64,000 nucleotides of DNA from Nakamurella alba. Its GTDB lineage: Bacteria; Actinomycetota; Actinomycetes; Mycobacteriales; Nakamurellaceae. Under the pieces are notes generated by a model, which was not told the origin of the DNA, made no database searches, and saw only the letters and a list, made by a program, of their open reading frames with translations. This document shows, piece by piece, positions 27,226 through 36,261 of the stretch (position 1 is its first letter; every line of letters starts with the position of its first letter). The stretch covers positions 434,001 through 498,000 of the forward strand of contig NZ_WLYK01000008.1 in NCBI RefSeq assembly GCF_009707545.1, read 5' to 3'. The position numbers and the translations under genes were made by a program.

Positions 27226-28500
27226 GTGCCCGCGACCTCCCGACCTCTGCCGGCCGGGCGGCCGGGCGGTCGGCCGGGCGGGGCGCGGGCCGTGGGGGAG
27301 CGTGCCCTGACGATCCTGGACCGTTGGACCGCGCCACCGCGGACCCCGGGGTCGGGTCGCTCCGACCTCACCTCGTTCCCGCCGATCCGGTCGCACCCGC
27401 TGGAACGGGTGCTGCTGCGCCTCGTCCCGCTGATGGTCTACGCGGCGGGCCAACTGCTCACCCTGGCGATGGTCGGTTGGGTCGCCGACCAGCGTGGTCG
27501 GCCGGTCCGGGAGACCCTGCTCAGCTGGGACGCCCAGCACTTCGTCGAACTGGCCGAGCAGGGCTACACCTGGGGAACGGGCAAGGAGGTCATCAACTCA
27601 CCGGCCTTCTTCCCCGGGATGCCCGGGCTGATCCGGCTGGTCAACGCGATCACCGACTGGTCCTACGAGACCAGCGGGTACGTGGTCAGCGGGCTCGCCG
27701 CGATCGCCTTCGTCTACGGGCTGATGTGGCTCTCCCGCTACCTGGTCGGTGGCGGGCCGACGACCGGACTGGTGTTGGTCGCACTGGTCGCCATCAGCCC
27801 GATCTCCATCGCGCTGCTGATGATCTACACCGAGGCGTTGTTCTGCGCCCTCGCCGTGTGGGGCCTGATCAGCGTGCTCGAACGGCGCTGGATCACCGCC
27901 GGGATCTTCGCCCTGGCCGCGGGACTCGTCCGGCCGACCGGTGCGGCGCTGGCCGGCATGGTGATCCTGATGGCGGTCATCGCGTTCGTCCGCGGCCCGC
28001 GCAGCTGGCGGATGGTGGTCGGGGCGTTGCTGGCCCCGCTCGGACTCGTCGGGTACATCGCCTACGTCGGCTGGCGGATCGGCAGCTGGAACGCCTGGTT
28101 CGTCGCGCAGACCAACGGCTGGAACACCAACTTCGACTGGGGTGCCGCGACCTGGCGCTTCATCAAGAGCGCGCTCATCACCGCGCCGGCCGTGCTGGAC
28201 CTGGTGGTGGTGGCGACCGTCGCCGCGTCGCTGGTGCTGCTCGTCCTGCTGCTCGTGCAGCAGCGCAACCTGCTGCTCGGCGGGTACGCCGGGCTCGTCA
28301 TCGCCAGCAACATCGGCTCCGACGGCATCATGAACTCCAAGGTCCGGTTGATGATCCCGGCCTTCACCCTGATGATCCCCGTCGCCGTCTGGCTCGCCCG
28401 CCAGCGCCCCCTCGTCATCGCACTGATCCTCGGCCCCTACCTGCTCCTCGGAACCTGGTACAGCGCCTACGGTTTGGTCATCTACGGCTACGCGATTTAG
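27226..28500 (+). CDS. GT-C fold mannosyltransferase family membrane protein (PIG-V-like)
   Basis: Integral membrane protein of 424 residues with about ten helices. After a basic, Pro-rich N-terminal tail, the first extracytoplasmic loop carries SWDAQHFVELAEQGY, the WD-type acidic motif of PIG-V/GT-C mannosyltransferases that use polyprenyl-phosphate mannose, followed by SPAFFPGMPGL. It probably adds mannose to a lipoglycan or protein outside the membrane. GTG 27226 is fixed by the leaderless -10. Convergent with the MprF-like gene; repeats and a strong terminator lie between. Confidence 0.8.
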   Translation: MPATSRPLPAGRPGGRPGGARAVGERALTILDRWTAPPRTPGSGRSDLTSFPPIRSHPLERVLLRLVPLMVYAAGQLLTLAMVGWVADQRGRPVRETLLSWDAQHFVELAEQGYTWGTGKEVINSPAFFPGMPGLIRLVNAITDWSYETSGYVVSGLAAIAFVYGLMWLSRYLVGGGPTTGLVLVALVAISPISIALLMIYTEALFCALAVWGLISVLERRWITAGIFALAAGLVRPTGAALAGMVILMAVIAFVRGPRSWRMVVGALLAPLGLVGYIAYVGWRIGSWNAWFVAQTNGWNTNFDWGAATWRFIKSALITAPAVLDLVVVATVAASLVLLVLLLVQQRNLLLGGYAGLVIASNIGSDGIMNSKVRLMIPAFTLMIPVAVWLARQRPLVIALILGPYLLLGTWYSAYGLVIYGYAI

Positions 28501-28520
28501 TTGGTGAGCCGGGGCTCACG

Positions 28521-28680
28521 GGCCGTTCGTCCTGTGAGGGATCGCGGGAGCTGTGCTTCTCGCTCGTTCCTCGCTGCGATGCTCGCTCCCTCGATCCCGG
28601 ACGAACGGCCAGGGGTCACCTCGATCCCGGACGAACGGCCGGTGGTCACCAGGGTCCCGGACGAACCGCGGGGGTGCCGC
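28521..28680. repeat. 30-bp tandem repeats with one inverted copy
   Basis: Three 30-bp units at 28591-28620, 28621-28650 and 28651-28680; the first two begin TCGATCCCGGACGAACGGCC and the third is diverged. An inverted copy lies upstream: GGCCGTTCGTCC at 28521-28532 and, after 5 extra bases, GGGATCG at 28538-28544. The set can fold into alternative long hairpins behind the mannosyltransferase gene. Confidence 0.85.
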
Positions 28681-28685
28681 TAACG

Positions 28686-28726
28686 CGACGAGCGACCGGC
28701 CCCGGGGAGGGAACGGTCGCTCGTCG
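28686..28726. terminator. Strong bidirectional terminator
   Basis: A perfect 13-bp stem (CGACGAGCGACCG, 28686-28698, with its complement at 28714-28726) around a 15-nt loop, between convergent genes. Confidence 0.88.
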
Positions 28727-28737
28727 GGCAGTTCGGA

Positions 28738-31173
28738 TCAGGCGTGCTGGGGCTGCTTGTGACGCAGGCCGCGGAGGAGCATGGCCGCCTGGCGGGTGTC
28801 GAGGTTGGGCAGGTAGGCGCGGCCGATGGCCAGGGAGATCATGGCCAGGTCCATCGGGCCGGCGTAGACCAGGTAGACCGGGCGGAACTCCGGGTGGAAC
28901 TTCGCCTTGAAGGACATCAGCGAACGGAAGCCGTAGGTCGGCTCCAGCAGGGTGGACATGGTGTCCAGGGTGCGGTCGAGAACGGTGCGCCGGCCGGTGA
29001 TCTGGGTGCGGCGGGCGAGCGGCGCGACGGACAGGCTGACGCTTTCGTAGCCCTCCGCCTGGAACGCCATGGCGCTCTCGGCGATCAGGAAGTCCATCAC
29101 CGGGCGGAACCCGCCGGGGGAGCGGCGCATGAGATCGAGGGTCCAGCCGACGACCTCGCCGTCACGGTGCACCGGCAGCCAGGTGGTGATGCCGTGCACC
29201 ACACCGTCGGCGTCCAGCGCCACGTGCGTCCGGATCTCCGGGTCCAGCGCATGACTGACAGTACCCAGGGTGAAACCCATTTCCGGCAGCGCCTTCTGGG
29301 ACACCCACTCGCCGGAGATCCGCTCGATCTGTGACCGCAGCTCGTCCGGGAACTCGGTGAGCCGGCCCATCTCCATCCGCACGCCGTCACGCTTCGCGTG
29401 GTTGCGCGCGGTCCGGATGTCCTGCCAGGACTTGCCCTTGAACTCCAGGCCCCGCAGGTCCATCACGGTGTCCTCGCCGATCTGCGTCGACCGCAGACCC
29501 TCGGCGGCCCGGACCAACGCGGGCGTCGCGGCGAACCAGCACGGCGTCCAGCCGGCGTAGGCGCAGAACTGGCGGAAATCGCGCACTGCGGCGGGGAAGT
29601 CGGCCTCGCGGCCGACCGGGTCGCCGATGGCGATGGCCACCGTACCGACCACGCAGTAGGAGATGGCGGTCTGCCCGTCGCGGCTGGTCCAGGTGGTGAA
29701 CGCCGGCCAGGTCCGCATCCAGCCCAGCGACCCGCCGCCGTACTGGCGGATCAGCGCGCCGATGACCTCGCGGGGCCGGGCATCCGGACCGCGGTCCGCG
29801 TACAGCCACGGCACCAGAAGGCCGATCAGCGTCAGCGCCCAGGCGATCTCGGCCGCACCGAGCAGTGCGCGGGTGGCGCCGTTGGTCGGCCGCAGCGGTC
29901 CGGAGCCGAAGGTGAAGCGGGACATGGTCTCCCGCAGCGAGTCCAGCATGTCGGGGGCCGGCGACAGGTGCGCGCGCAGCAGGAACAGCATGGTCATCCA
30001 GACCACCCCGAAGGTGACCACCGCGGCGGCACCCCGGACGATCCAGCGCTTGGCGAAACCGTTGGGGGTGCGCCACTTCCAGGCGTTCCGGTAGACGAGC
30101 AGCAGCAGCAGGACGGCGCCGGCGGACAGCACGTCCGGGATCCGGACCGGTCCACGCAGGTTGACCAGCGAGTTGACCAGGATGATCGCGGTGCCCGCGG
30201 TGGCCAGCCACCAGGCGGCGGCGCGGCCACGGCGCAGTCCGTCGGCGACCAGCAGGGCCACCACCAGCTCGCCGATCATCAGCGCCATGCCGTGCAGCGG
30301 GGCGTGCGTCGGGACGCCGGCGCCGAACAGGCCGCCGATCCCCGGGTACATCGTCTCGATCAGGTTGGCCAGGGCGACCGCGGTCAGCACCAGGGCGACG
30401 AAGGCGCGGACCTGCAGCGCCACCGGACGCCCGGCGGTCGGGCGCTCCAGACGACGGCCGATCAAGGCCGGGCCGGCCAGCACACCGGCGGTGAAGGCGA
30501 GCAGGTGCGAGAGGTCCCACAGCAGTCCGGACTTCAGCAGCAGCACGATCAGGAAGGCGGCCGCGGCGACGCGGACCCGGCGGCGCCACTCCGGGGTCAG
30601 GAAGGCGGTGGCCGCACCGGCGACGCCGAGCGCACCGGCGGTCAGGCCGAGGTCGACCTGCTGGGCAGCGGCGACGGCCCACGGCCAGGACGAATCGGCG
30701 ACCGGGAGCAGCAGCGCGGCGGCGCCGACGGTGCCGATCAGCTGGGTGCCGATCAGTGCGACGGCGGCGCGCAGGTGACCGGCGCGGCGCTCGAAGGCGC
30801 CCAGGCCGACGACCAGGACCACCGCCAGCAGCAGGTAGTGCTCGGGCCGCGGCTCCAGGAACGCCCCGGTGAGGAAGGTCCACCAGTGGCCGTCCTGCAG
30901 GGCCGGGGTGCCGTAGGAATGGGCGAGCAGGGTGCCGGTCTCGGCGGGCAGCGGTCGCCACAGGGTGGTGGTGAGGCCGCCGGCGACCAGCAGCAGGGCC
31001 AGGGCCGCAAGGGTGACCGGGATGCGGCGAGCGCCGCGTCCGGTGATCCCCGCGACCAGCGCGATCCGGGTGCGTGCGACGGCGAACCGTGAGGGTCCGG
31101 CCGGCGGCGCGGTCACGGGTGCAGCAGGATCCGGCGTCTCCAGGACACCGGTCGTGCTCAGCGGGCGTGACAT
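28738..31173 (-). CDS. MprF-like DUF2156 protein with rhomboid-like N-terminal membrane domain
   Basis: Membrane protein of 811 residues. The C-terminal about 320 residues are a DUF2156 (phosphatidylglycerol lysyltransferase-type GNAT) domain: GDPVGREADFPAAVRDF, RNHAKRDGVRMEMG, DFLIAESAM. The central part has about six helices. The first 200 residues look like a rhomboid domain (GHWWTFLTGAFLEPRPEHYL, then DLSHLLAFTAGVLAG), but the catalytic GxSG is replaced by LTAGALG. Members add amino acids to phosphatidylglycerol and flip the product, giving resistance to cationic peptides. ATG 31173 has AGGAGAAG 5-12 nt before it; the longer frame lacks support. Confidence 0.82.
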   Translation of the reverse strand: MSRPLSTTGVLETPDPAAPVTAPPAGPSRFAVARTRIALVAGITGRGARRIPVTLAALALLLVAGGLTTTLWRPLPAETGTLLAHSYGTPALQDGHWWTFLTGAFLEPRPEHYLLLAVVLVVGLGAFERRAGHLRAAVALIGTQLIGTVGAAALLLPVADSSWPWAVAAAQQVDLGLTAGALGVAGAATAFLTPEWRRRVRVAAAAFLIVLLLKSGLLWDLSHLLAFTAGVLAGPALIGRRLERPTAGRPVALQVRAFVALVLTAVALANLIETMYPGIGGLFGAGVPTHAPLHGMALMIGELVVALLVADGLRRGRAAAWWLATAGTAIILVNSLVNLRGPVRIPDVLSAGAVLLLLLVYRNAWKWRTPNGFAKRWIVRGAAAVVTFGVVWMTMLFLLRAHLSPAPDMLDSLRETMSRFTFGSGPLRPTNGATRALLGAAEIAWALTLIGLLVPWLYADRGPDARPREVIGALIRQYGGGSLGWMRTWPAFTTWTSRDGQTAISYCVVGTVAIAIGDPVGREADFPAAVRDFRQFCAYAGWTPCWFAATPALVRAAEGLRSTQIGEDTVMDLRGLEFKGKSWQDIRTARNHAKRDGVRMEMGRLTEFPDELRSQIERISGEWVSQKALPEMGFTLGTVSHALDPEIRTHVALDADGVVHGITTWLPVHRDGEVVGWTLDLMRRSPGGFRPVMDFLIAESAMAFQAEGYESVSLSVAPLARRTQITGRRTVLDRTLDTMSTLLEPTYGFRSLMSFKAKFHPEFRPVYLVYAGPMDLAMISLAIGRAYLPNLDTRQAAMLLRGLRHKQPQHA

Positions 31174-31588
31174 CGTGCTTCTCCTGTGGTCGGGGCGCCG
31201 CGGCCTGCGGCTCCGTTCGGTGGCCCAGGTAGGACGCAGCATGCGGCCTTCCTGATCCATCTCCAGCACACTTTTCGGACGGACAGCCCGAAAGGGCCCG
31301 GAAACCACACTCCGGGGGTGGTGCTGGCCCCACCTCTGTCCGTTCGATGTCTGGACGTGCGAAAACTCCCGTGATCACGGGAGTCGGAGGGTTCGAAGAT
31401 CGTTTTCGCCCGGTCGGGAACGCGCCGTCACCGGCGGTGATCCGCGGTCGGGTCCGTCCACTGTCCTGTCACTCCGGGGAGTGGCGCCGGGGTCGGGCGG
31501 GTGCTGCGGGGCGTGACGGTCACCGGCAGTGCCGGGCTGGCTGCGGTGCGGCAACCGGATCGGGCGAGGGATCTGGGACAGTGGGCCG
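31174..31588. other. Intergenic control region, no gene seen
   Basis: 415 bp between two divergent genes. It holds a perfect 20-bp palindrome (31365-31384) and a TTTCGG/CCGAAA inverted repeat near 31268-31290. The short open frames here have no family resemblance and no start signals. Confidence 0.6.
31365..31384. promoter_or_regulatory. Perfect 20-bp palindrome
   Basis: ACTCCCGTGATCACGGGAGT is fully self-complementary with TGATCA at the centre. It lies 192 bp from the MprF-like start and 205 bp from the BTAD-regulator start, so it is more likely an operator than a terminator. Confidence 0.55.
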
Positions 31589-34500
31589 GTGCCCGCAGCC
31601 CTCCGGATCGCCGTTCTGGGTCCGGTCGAGGTGACCCTCGCCGGCAGCCCCACGACGGTGGCCGGCACCCGGCTGCGGCGGCTGCTGCTCCGGTTGGCCG
31701 TCGACCCGGGCGCGGTGGTCGGCGCGGGCGAGCTCACCGACGCGGTCTGGCCCGAGGACCGTCCGGCCGATGCCGGCAACGCACTCCAGACACTGGTGTC
31801 GCGGCTCCGCCGGGCGTTCGGCGACACCGGCGCGGTGCTGCAGCTTTCCGGGGGCTATCGGCTCGACCTCGATCCGGAGGACGTCGACGCGGTCCGGTTC
31901 GGCCGGCTGGCCGTCGCCGGTCATGCCGCGCTGGTCTCCGGCGACCCGTCCGGCGCGGCCGAGGCGTTGCGGGAGGCCGACCGGCTGTGGCGGGGCGAGC
32001 CGTACCTCGACGCTGCCGGGTCCGACTTCGCCGAGCGTGCGGTGGCCAGGTTGGTGGACGTCCGGCTGGACGCGCTCGCCGACCTCTTCCAGGCCGAGCT
32101 CGAGCTCGACCGGGCCGCGGAGATCGTGGGGCGCCTCGAGGCGGTCGCCGCCGACGAACTGCTGCGGGAGCGGTTCACCGCACTGCTGATGTCGGCGCTG
32201 GCCGCCCTCGGCCGGACCGCCGAGGCCCTGGCCGCCTACGAGCGGCTGCGTCGGCACCTGGCCGACGAACTCGGCGTCGACCCCGGGCCGGAGGTGCAGG
32301 CCCGGCACCTGGCGTTGCTCCGCGGGGAGCCGACGCCGGACCAGCGGCGTGGACCCGCCACGAACCTGCGGTCGGAGTTCACCAGCTTCCTGGGCCGCGA
32401 GGCGGAGCTGGAGCGGGTGTCGTCGCTGATCGCCGAGCACCGGCTGACCACGATCGTCGGCCCGGGTGGTGCCGGCAAGACCCGGCTCGCCGGCCAGGCG
32501 GCGCTTCCCCTGGCCGATCGACTGCGCAGCGGTGTGTGGATGGTCGAGCTGGCGCCGGTCGGCGAGGCCGAGGGTGTTCCGGTGGCCGTGCTCGACGCGC
32601 TCGGCGCCCGCGCCGCCCGCCTGATGGAACCGGTGAATCGTGACATCCCGCAACGGGATTCGCGGCAGCGGCTGCTCACCCAGCTGCACGACGCCGACTG
32701 CCTGCTGGTCATGGACAACTGCGAGCATCTGCTGGAACCGGCCGCCCAACTGATCGCCGAGATCCTCGCCCGCTGTCCCGGGGTGCGGGTGCTCGCCACC
32801 AGCCGGGAGCCGCTGGGCATCGTCGGCGAAGCACTGTGTGTCGTGCCGCCGCTCGCGCTTCCGGCCGAGGGGGCCGACGTGGCGTCCGCGTTGGGGTCGC
32901 CGGCGGTGCAGCTGCTCGTCGAGCGTGCGTCGGCGGTGAGTGCGGACTTCGCGGTCGACGACGCGACTGTCGCCGACATCGTCCGTGTCGTCAGGCGTCT
33001 CGACGGCATGCCACTGGCGATCGAGCTCGCCGCGGCCCGGCTCCGGCTGCTGCCGATCTCCGAGATCGCCGTCCGGCTGGGTGACCGGTTCCGGCTGCTG
33101 AGCGGTGGGAACCGCGCTGCCCTGCCGCGGCACCGGACCCTGCGGGCGGTGGTGGAGTGGAGTTGGGACCTGCTCGGCGACGACGAGCGGTTGCTCGCGG
33201 AACGGCTCGCGGTGTTCCCGGCGGGTGCGACACCTCCTGCCGCGGCGGAGGTCTGCGGCCGGGACGGGCTGGACCCGGCCGACGTGCCCGACCTGCTGCT
33301 GGCGCTGGCCGACAAGTCGCTGCTGCAGCCGTCCGGCCCCGGCGTGCGCTACCGGATGCTGGAGACGATCCGCGAGTACGGCGTCGAGCAACTGGTGCTG
33401 CGCGGTGAGGTGACCGAGGTGCGCGACGCGCACGCGCGGTACTTCCGGGAGTTGGTCGCCGAGCAGGACCCGTTGCTGCGCACCGCGGATCAGCTCCCGG
33501 CGCTGGCCACCTTCGCCGCCGAACGGGAGAACATCCTGGTCGCGCTGCGGCATCTCGGCGACTCCGGTGCGGTGTCCGAAATGCTGGACATGGTCCTCGG
33601 CCTGTTCTGGTACTGGACGCTGATCGGCTCGCACTCCGAGGCCGCGGTCTGGGCCGATTTCGTGCTGGACGCCACCACCGGCTCCCACGACCCGCGGCGG
33701 GTGCTGCTCGAGGCCGGCCGGGTGGTCACCATGGTCGCGGGTGGTGCGGATCCGGATCCGGACGTGAACGGACCGGCCCGGGGCTGGCAGATCTGGCAGC
33801 CGAAGCTGGTCGAGGTGGTGGACAAGCTGGTCGAGGTCGGGTCGGACTGGGACCACCCGATGGCACAGCTGATGACCCCGGTCCTGGCCTACTTCGCCGG
33901 CGACGAGGACCGCGGGAAGGTGTTGGCGGACAAGGTTCTCGCCGACGGGGACCTCTGGGTGCGGTCCGCGTTGCTGACCATGCGGGCCGGTTTCGCCGAG
34001 AACTACGGCGCCATCGACGACATGCTGGCCGACGCGCAGGCCGGGTACGAGGGGTTCGTGCAGATCGGCGACCGATGGGGGATGGCCAGCGCGCTGTCGA
34101 CCCGCGGGGTCGCCCATCTGATGGAGGGCGACCACGAGCGAGCCGCCGCCGACCTGCACCTGGCGCTGGAGTACCAGCAGATGATCGGTGCCACCGACGA
34201 CGACCTGATGCTGCGCATGCGGATCGCCGACCTGCGCTGGCGGGCAGGGGATCTCGACGGTGCGCTGGAGGAGATCCGGGCGGCGCGGGCGCTGCGCGAC
34301 GGGCAGCCCGCCTACGTCGAGCGCATGTGGTTCCTCGAGGCGACCGAGGCCTCCCTGGTGCTCGCTTCGGGCCGGGTCGACGAGGCGGTCGCGCTGATGA
34401 CCCGGCTGCGCGCCGCCATCGCCGGACAGGGTCGTGACCACCCGATGTACGGCCATATGGCGGCGATCCTCGGCGCCACCGCCGCCACCATCTCCGCCGC

Positions 34501-34825
34501 GGCCGGCGACCTCGACACCGCGTCGGCCGACCTGCGTCTCGCCTATCGGGAGGGCGTGCCGACCCACGACCAGCCGGTCATCGCCGCCGTGGGTGTCGCC
34601 ATCGCCGGCTACTTCCTTGCCCTCGGTGACGCCTCCCGTTCCGCGCGGGCGCTCGGGGCTTCCGCCCGGATCCGGGGGAGTGACAATGCCGGTGACCCAG
34701 CTGTTGTCGATGTCCGGACCCGACTCCTCGCCGTCCTTGCCTCCGACGTCTTCGACCGTCTCTACGCCGACGGCAAGTCCCTCGACCTCCCCGCCGCCAT
34801 CGCCCTCCTCGACCCCTCCGCCTGA
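31589..34825 (+). CDS. BTAD/AfsR-type transcriptional regulator with NB-ARC ATPase and TPR-like repeats
   Basis: Large regulator of 1078 residues. An OmpR-type winged helix (about 1-90) and the bacterial transcriptional activation domain (about 95-245, ending YERLRRHLADELGVDPGPEV) form a SARP head. A STAND ATPase follows, with Walker A GPGGAGKTR near 291-299 and Walker B CLLVMDN. The C-terminal half (about 560-1078) consists of helical repeats. Such proteins integrate signals to activate secondary-metabolite or stress genes. GTG 31589 has GACAGT 6 nt upstream, a weak leaderless -10. Its target is not evident from neighbours; no biosynthetic cluster is nearby. Confidence 0.9.
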   Translation: MPAALRIAVLGPVEVTLAGSPTTVAGTRLRRLLLRLAVDPGAVVGAGELTDAVWPEDRPADAGNALQTLVSRLRRAFGDTGAVLQLSGGYRLDLDPEDVDAVRFGRLAVAGHAALVSGDPSGAAEALREADRLWRGEPYLDAAGSDFAERAVARLVDVRLDALADLFQAELELDRAAEIVGRLEAVAADELLRERFTALLMSALAALGRTAEALAAYERLRRHLADELGVDPGPEVQARHLALLRGEPTPDQRRGPATNLRSEFTSFLGREAELERVSSLIAEHRLTTIVGPGGAGKTRLAGQAALPLADRLRSGVWMVELAPVGEAEGVPVAVLDALGARAARLMEPVNRDIPQRDSRQRLLTQLHDADCLLVMDNCEHLLEPAAQLIAEILARCPGVRVLATSREPLGIVGEALCVVPPLALPAEGADVASALGSPAVQLLVERASAVSADFAVDDATVADIVRVVRRLDGMPLAIELAAARLRLLPISEIAVRLGDRFRLLSGGNRAALPRHRTLRAVVEWSWDLLGDDERLLAERLAVFPAGATPPAAAEVCGRDGLDPADVPDLLLALADKSLLQPSGPGVRYRMLETIREYGVEQLVLRGEVTEVRDAHARYFRELVAEQDPLLRTADQLPALATFAAERENILVALRHLGDSGAVSEMLDMVLGLFWYWTLIGSHSEAAVWADFVLDATTGSHDPRRVLLEAGRVVTMVAGGADPDPDVNGPARGWQIWQPKLVEVVDKLVEVGSDWDHPMAQLMTPVLAYFAGDEDRGKVLADKVLADGDLWVRSALLTMRAGFAENYGAIDDMLADAQAGYEGFVQIGDRWGMASALSTRGVAHLMEGDHERAAADLHLALEYQQMIGATDDDLMLRMRIADLRWRAGDLDGALEEIRAARALRDGQPAYVERMWFLEATEASLVLASGRVDEAVALMTRLRAAIAGQGRDHPMYGHMAAILGATAATISAAAGDLDTASADLRLAYREGVPTHDQPVIAAVGVAIAGYFLALGDASRSARALGASARIRGSDNAGDPAVVDVRTRLLAVLASDVFDRLYADGKSLDLPAAIALLDPSA

Positions 34826-34857
34826 CTTCTGCTGCGGCGGGGGACCAACCGGGAGGA

Positions 34858-35112
34858 GTGGGGTCTGCGAGGCGCCGTCCTTCTACTTGGGGCCGTTTGC
34901 CGACACTGGTTGTCGGTGAACGGACCGGGAGGGACAGGCAGGGAGGGAGTGGGGGTCTGCGAGGCGCCGTCTCTCCGTTCGGGCCGTCTGCCGACACTGG
35001 TTGTCGGTGAACGGACCGGGAGCGGCTGGCCTTGGGGTCTGGGCGGTTCGGTCGGCGCCGTCTCGATGTTCGGGCCGTTTGCCGACAGTGGTTGTCGGTG
35101 AACGGACCGGGA
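34858..35112. repeat. Tandem repeat array 1: three units of about 90 bp
   Basis: Core copies lie at 34890-34931, 34981-35022 and 35071-35112 (steps of 91 and 90 bp). Each core reads GGGCCGTYTGCCGACASTGG, then TTGTCGGTGAACGGACCGGG. CCGACA and TGTCGG form a 6-bp hairpin stem with a 5-nt loop in each copy. Spacers also repeat (GGGGTCTGCGAGGCGCCGTC in the first two). It fills the gap between the BTAD regulator and the DUF559 gene, and no gene is seen in it. Confidence 0.9.
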
Positions 35113-35145
35113 GGGCGGCGGCAGTCGGAGAGATGTCGCTCAGGA

Positions 35146-36042
35146 TCACCTGACCGAAGAACGCAGTACCGCTGTACTGATCTCGGCGACGACCTGCTCG
35201 GGGCTGCGAGTCAGTTGGTACCAGGTGTACCGAAGGACCGTCCAGCCGGCCACCATGAAGGCGTTCTGTCGCCACCTGTCCTTCTCGAAGCGCTCAGGAT
35301 CCGAATGGAAGGCCCATCCGTCGATCTCGATTGCCACGCGTTGGCGGAGGAATGCCAGGTCAGGCAGGTAGGTGGCGTTCGCCAATCGCACCTCCGGGTT
35401 GATCTGCCACCCGGTGATACCTGCGGCTCGGAGGAGCCGGTGACAGATCCGCTCCGACTCCGCATGGGCGCCGTCCGCGGCTGTCGCGAGCAGACGTGTG
35501 GCGGCCGGGCTGCCACGGCGGCGACCCCACTCGTCGTGGGCGGCCGCCACCAGGTCGAGGGGAAGACCGCGCAGCAGCGCACGATCGAACATCTCCACCC
35601 CTTGTTCGCCCATCTCGACGGCACCGTCCAGCGCGGCGATGGTCTTGGGCACGACGGCGATCCCCTTGACGCGCACGACGTCCTTGATCGGGTAGTCGCG
35701 TCGGACCACCGCGATTCCGTCCTGTGCCCGGAGATGGCGGTTCCGCGGAATGATCAGCGTGATCATCGGGGGTTCGAGATCCGTGCAGCCCCACCACCAG
35801 GCTGCTGCCCATCCCGAGATCGCCGAGGGCGAGCCGGCCCAGAGTGCCGTGGCCCGGATCGCTGACCTCATGCTCGGTTCGACGACGGCCGACCGGTAGA
35901 CGGACGGACGAACCTGTACCCAAGTGCCGACCCGCACGCGGTAGTCGATCTGGCGCTCCGTCATCCCGCAACGCACTGCCTGGGCACGCCCGATCAGCCC
36001 GTCCTGTGTGCGCATCACGTTGTGCGCTGCTTGTTCCCCCAT
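35146..36042 (-). CDS. DUF559 nuclease-fold protein with AbiEi-like N-terminus
   Basis: Protein of 298 residues. Residues about 15-60 form a helix-turn-helix-like segment (MTERQIDYRVRVGTWVQVRPSVYR), as in AbiEi-type antitoxins. The C-terminal DUF559 domain has a Vsr/PD-(D/E)xK endonuclease pattern: E195, D228 (YLPDLAF), E239 and D241 (AIEIDGWAFH), then the basic helix ERFEKDRWRQN. The start ATG 36042 is preferred; GTG 36072 is possible. The gene stands alone, flanked on both sides by repeat arrays that share a core. Role unknown; such genes are common accessory genes in actinobacteria. Confidence 0.82.
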   Translation of the reverse strand: MGEQAAHNVMRTQDGLIGRAQAVRCGMTERQIDYRVRVGTWVQVRPSVYRSAVVEPSMRSAIRATALWAGSPSAISGWAAAWWWGCTDLEPPMITLIIPRNRHLRAQDGIAVVRRDYPIKDVVRVKGIAVVPKTIAALDGAVEMGEQGVEMFDRALLRGLPLDLVAAAHDEWGRRRGSPAATRLLATAADGAHAESERICHRLLRAAGITGWQINPEVRLANATYLPDLAFLRQRVAIEIDGWAFHSDPERFEKDRWRQNAFMVAGWTVLRYTWYQLTRSPEQVVAEISTAVLRSSVR

Positions 36043-36261
36043 GAGGGCAGCATTGCCGACTCCGGGCCTCACCCCGCGAAGCTGTCCACATTGCCGAGGT
36101 CAGCTCCACTTCCGCAACGGTGGACTTCGAAGACCACGGTCGAGCGGCGCGGCGGACCCAGCATTCTGCACGCCGAGCTCCACACGGGTGTGCGACCCGA
36201 AGAGAATGCGCCCCCGAACAACCGAGCCGTCGACGTCGGCCGTGCGGCACCACTTGTTCGT

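Noticed and set aside
27120..28910. 596-residue frame covering the mannosyltransferase gene
   Set aside because: It is a different frame of the GT-C gene and its repeats; the chosen frame has membrane helices, the WD motif and a leaderless start.
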